In this document: piece by piece, positions 61,321 through 64,000 of the stretch
How the letters are laid out: every line of letters begins with the position of its first letter
Position numbering within the stretch: the stretch's first letter is position 1
NCBI GenBank assembly: GCA_017521465.1
Contig: JAFXCN010000013.1
Span: forward strand, 1 to 64,000
Length of the DNA: 64,000 bases
Direction: 5' to 3'
Origin: Clostridia bacterium
GTDB taxonomy: Bacteria > Bacillota > Clostridia > TANB77 > UBA1234
Made by a program: the position numbers and the translations under genes
The notes under the pieces: model-generated
Databases searched by the model: none
The model's input: only the letters and a program-made list of their open reading frames with translations
What the model was told of the DNA's origin: nothing

Positions 61321-63198
61321 TTAGTCTTTGCCGTTTTCTACTTGAATATTAATCAATAGCACAGCAATATCTGCCGGAGAAACTCCAGATATTCTTGAAG
61401 CTTGTCCAACCGATATTGGTCTAAACTTTTCTAATTTTTGTCTAGCTTCAATTCTTATGCCCAACATTTTTGAATAATCAATATCTTCTGGTATTAATTT
61501 TTGTTCCATTTTTTTAAAACTATCAATTTGTTCTTGTTGAAGTTTTATATAACCTTCATATTTTATTTCTATATTTACTTCCTCTTTTTCTTCTGCTGTT
61601 AATTCTGGTCTATTTTCATCAATCGGAGCTAATTTTTCATAATTTAATTCTGTTCTTTTTATTAATTCAGCAAGTTTCATTCCTGTATTAACTGGCGTAG
61701 ATCCATTTTTAATTAGTATTTCGTTTAGTCTTTCTGTTGGTTTTATATTTGTAGTTTTAACTCTTTCTATTTCTTTGTTTATATTTTCTTGTTTCTTCAA
61801 AAATTTGTTATATCTATCTTCTGAAATCAAGCCAATTTCATACCCTTTTGGTGTTAATCTTGCATCACTATTATCTTGTCTTAAAAGTAGTCTATATTCA
61901 GCTCTAGAAGTCATCATTCTATATGGTTCATTAGTTCCTTTTGTTACCAAATCATCTATTAATACTCCAATATAAGCATCTGATCTATCTAATATAAATG
62001 GAGCTTCACCTTTTATTTTTAAAACTGCATTAATTCCTGCCATAATCCCTTGTGCTGCAGCTTCTTCGTAACCAGAAGAACCATTTACTTGTCCTGCAAA
62101 AAACAATCCAGAAACTATTTTTGATTCTAAATTTAACTTTAATTCTGTAGAATCTATACAGTCATATTCAATGGCATAAGCAGGTCTTGTAAATTCACAA
62201 TTTTCTAGTCCTGGAATAGTTCTGTACATAGCTATTTGAACATCTTCTGGCAAACTACTAGACATTCCTTGTATATACATCTCTTCTGTGTTTTCACCCA
62301 TTGGTTCAACAAAAATTTGATGTCTTTCTTTATCAGCAAATCTTACAACTTTATCTTCTATAGATGGACAATATCTAGGTCCTGTCCCTTTTATTTCTCC
62401 ACCATATAAAGGTGATCTATGTAGATTTTTTCTTATTATTTCATGTGTTTTCTCGTTTGTGTATGTTAAATAGCATGGCACTTGTTCTCTCGTTAGTCCA
62501 ACATTTTCAAAAGAAAATGGTACTATTTCGTCATCACCTGGTTGTATTTCCATTTTACTAAAATCAATTGTTCTCTTATTTACTCTAGCAGGGGTTCCAG
62601 TTTTAAATCTTCTTGTTTGTATTCCTATTTTTTCTAAACTAGCTGTAAGTTTATTAGCTGGAAATACTCCATCTGGCCCACTTTCGTAATTAACTTCGCC
62701 AATAAATATTTTTCCTCTTAAATATGTACCAGAACATAAAATAACCGCCTTAGCATCATATATAGCGCCAATATGTGTTTTTACAGCTTTTATCGCATTA
62801 TTTTCTACTATATATTCAACTATTTCAGCTTGTTTTACATCTAAATTTTCTTGTAATTCTAAAACATGTTTCATTTCTTCTTGGTATTTTCTTCTATCAG
62901 CTTGTGCTCTAAGTGAATATACTGCTGGACCTTTTGCTTTGTTTAGCATTTTAGATTGAATAAAAGCTTTATCGATGTTCTTGCCCATTTCTCCACCAAG
63001 CGCATCTATTTCTCTAACAAGATGCCCTTTAGATGTTCCACCTATATTAGGATTACATGGCATATTAGCTATGCTATCCATATTAATTGTAAATATACAA
63101 GTTTTCATTCCAAGACGTGCAGCAGCAAGCGCAGCCTCGCATCCCGCATGACCTGCACCTACAACTATAACATCATAACTTCCAGCTTTGTATTCCAT
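61321..63198 (-). CDS. mnmG: tRNA uridine-5-carboxymethylaminomethyl modification enzyme MnmG
   Basis: 625 residues from the ATG at 63198 (AAAGGAGAGAAGT upstream). The longer frame starting MFHVKQ is a parS site read as protein, so it is rejected. FAD-binding [70 protein letters not shown] and C-terminal [20 protein letters not shown]. Works with MnmE to modify wobble uridines of tRNA. Confidence 0.97.
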   Translation of the reverse strand: MEYKAGSYDVIVVGAGHAGCEAALAAARLGMKTCIFTINMDSIANMPCNPNIGGTSKGHLVREIDALGGEMGKNIDKAFIQSKMLNKAKGPAVYSLRAQADRRKYQEEMKHVLELQENLDVKQAEIVEYIVENNAIKAVKTHIGAIYDAKAVILCSGTYLRGKIFIGEVNYESGPDGVFPANKLTASLEKIGIQTRRFKTGTPARVNKRTIDFSKMEIQPGDDEIVPFSFENVGLTREQVPCYLTYTNEKTHEIIRKNLHRSPLYGGEIKGTGPRYCPSIEDKVVRFADKERHQIFVEPMGENTEEMYIQGMSSSLPEDVQIAMYRTIPGLENCEFTRPAYAIEYDCIDSTELKLNLESKIVSGLFFAGQVNGSSGYEEAAAQGIMAGINAVLKIKGEAPFILDRSDAYIGVLIDDLVTKGTNEPYRMMTSRAEYRLLLRQDNSDARLTPKGYEIGLISEDRYNKFLKKQENINKEIERVKTTNIKPTERLNEILIKNGSTPVNTGMKLAELIKRTELNYEKLAPIDENRPELTAEEKEEVNIEIKYEGYIKLQQEQIDSFKKMEQKLIPEDIDYSKMLGIRIEARQKLEKFRPISVGQASRISGVSPADIAVLLINIQVENGKD

Positions 63199-63211
63199 AC
63201 TTCTCTCCTTT

Positions 63212-63227
63212 TGTTTCACGTGAAACA
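63212..63227. promoter_or_regulatory. parS site between mnmE and mnmG
   Basis: Perfect TGTTTCACGTGAAACA just upstream of the mnmG RBS. Confidence 0.95.
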
Positions 63228-63230
63228 TTT

Positions 63231-64000
63231 TTATTTTCCTACACAGAATTTACTAAAAATTCCTTTGATAACGTCTTCTGAAACTGCCTCTCCTGTAATC
63301 TCTCCAAGATGTTGTATTGCATTTTGTATTTCAATTGATAACATGTCAATTGGCAATCCATTTATAACTGCATCTCTTGTTTTTTCAAGCTCTTCTCTTG
63401 CTAATAAAATCAATTGCTTATGTCTCAAAGATGTTATTATTGCTTCATTTTCAACTTCTATATTGTTAAATGAAAACATATTTTCTATTGTCTTTTCAAG
63501 ATTTTCTAATCCTTCAAGTGTTTTCGCTGAAATTTCAACTATTTCACCTTCTATTTTTGTTTTATCAATTTTATTTTCAACATCTATTTTGTTAATTACA
63601 ACAATATATTTTTTTGTTTTTACTAAGTCTAACAACTCTAAATCCTCTTGCCCCAATGTTTTAGTACCATCTAACAATATAAGAACTAATTGTGCTTCAT
63701 TTAAAATTTTCTTACTTTTTTCAACACCAATTTCTTCTACTCTATCAGTTGTTTCTCTTATTCCCGCCGTATCTATTATTTTTAATGGAACTCCTTTTAT
63801 TGTTATATATTCTTCTATAGTATCTCTCGTAGTGCCTGGTATTTCAGTAACTATAGCTCTCTCTTCTTTTAAAAGTGCATTAAGAAGAGACGATTTTCCA
63901 ACATTTGGTTTTCCTACTATTGCTGTTGTTATACCTTCTTTTAACATTTTTCCACTATCAAAAGATTTTTCTAATTTAATCAATTCTTCTATTGATTTTT
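63231..64000 (-). CDS. mnmE: tRNA modification GTPase MnmE (5' part outside window)
   Basis: The C-terminal ~256 residues are present; the gene runs off the right edge. G domain with [20 protein letters not shown] (P-loop), [51 protein letters not shown], then the helical C-terminal domain ending in the catalytic-type motif FCVGK (C-V/I-G-K with the conserved Cys). Hydrolyses GTP in a complex with MnmG. Confidence 0.96.
   Translation of the reverse strand, partial: KSIEELIKLEKSFDSGKMLKEGITTAIVGKPNVGKSSLLNALLKEERAIVTEIPGTTRDTIEEYITIKGVPLKIIDTAGIRETTDRVEEIGVEKSKKILNEAQLVLILLDGTKTLGQEDLELLDLVKTKKYIVVINKIDVENKIDKTKIEGEIVEISAKTLEGLENLEKTIENMFSFNNIEVENEAIITSLRHKQLILLAREELEKTRDAVINGLPIDMLSIEIQNAIQHLGEITGEAVSEDVIKGIFSKFCVGK

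Noticed and set aside
63199-63228. N-terminal extension [10 protein letters not shown] of mnmG
   Set aside because: It is the translation of a parS palindrome; the RBS points to the ATG at 63198.

Overview
The window is a 64 kb stretch of a very AT-rich, Gram-positive, probably spore-forming Clostridia-like chromosome. The evidence is cwlD, spmA and spmB, an AbrB-type regulator, WalRK, SLH-domain (S-layer) proteins, lipoproteins with classic lipoboxes, strong AGGAGG ribosome sites, and a right end that matches the oriC-proximal block of Firmicutes (mnmE-mnmG-rsmG-parA-parB with four parS sites). Gene order around holB-yaaT-trmN6-rsmI-abrB, and the presence of metG, tatD, a 3D-domain protein and ksgA/rsmA, recall the B. 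subtilis yaa/yab region, here broken into blocks. Many large surface proteins and pilin-like proteins suggest a host-associated (gut-type) bacterium, but this is inference.

Layout. 1-7.5 kb: surface proteins and lipoproteins on the minus strand: a giant secreted Ig-like protein cut by the window edge, an 806-residue protein with a prepilin-like N terminus, and three small lipoproteins. 7.8-12.6 kb: tatD, metG, acpS and an unrecognised gene. 13-17.7 kb: small unknown genes, then an mgtC-family gene, murA, a walJ-like MBL hydrolase and rlmH. 17.7-23.6 kb: part of a Tad/Flp-type pilus locus (TadC, Flp-like pilin, CpaB/SAF protein, an SLH protein, a large secreted protein, TadE/DUF4320-like pseudopilins) behind one strong promoter. 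23.7-29.3 kb: spmAB, abrB-like gene, a candidate type I toxin-antitoxin locus, rsmI, trmN6, ferredoxin, yaaT/ricT, holB. 29.3-32.8 kb: lepB, walK, walR.

33-35 kb is a GC-rich island with two genes that look foreign, next to a 35-bp tandem array. 35-40 kb: M23 peptidase, two pilin-like proteins, pcrA. 40-47.6 kb: a cyclic beta-1,2-glucan synthase split into two overlapping genes. 47.7-54.9 kb: cwlD, small membrane proteins (one broken by a frameshift in a T run), a GGDEF protein, rsmA, a 3D-domain protein, an SLH protein with a Gly-Thr-Glu repeat linker, a small unknown gene and a small XRE regulator. 55.4-64 kb: two tRNA-Ser genes, a cytoplasmic LRR_5 protein, DUF4446, parB, parA, rsmG, mnmG and the 3' part of mnmE.

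The intergenic space is unusually rich in dispersed repeats. I see at least four families: (A) TATTCACTATTCACT-like runs, (B) REP/MITE-like hairpin doublets with a GCTTCC palindrome, (C) 35-bp tandem units built on a GGAC...GTCC palindrome, (D) palindromes around TCGATTTTTATATCGA flanked by GGAAGTG/CACCTCC. The best candidates for something undescribed are the toxin/antisense pair at 25.25-25.55 kb, the small RNA at 8.85-8.94 kb, the large inverted-repeat structure between two parS sites at 60.05-60.25 kb, and the GC-rich island at 33.2-34.9 kb.
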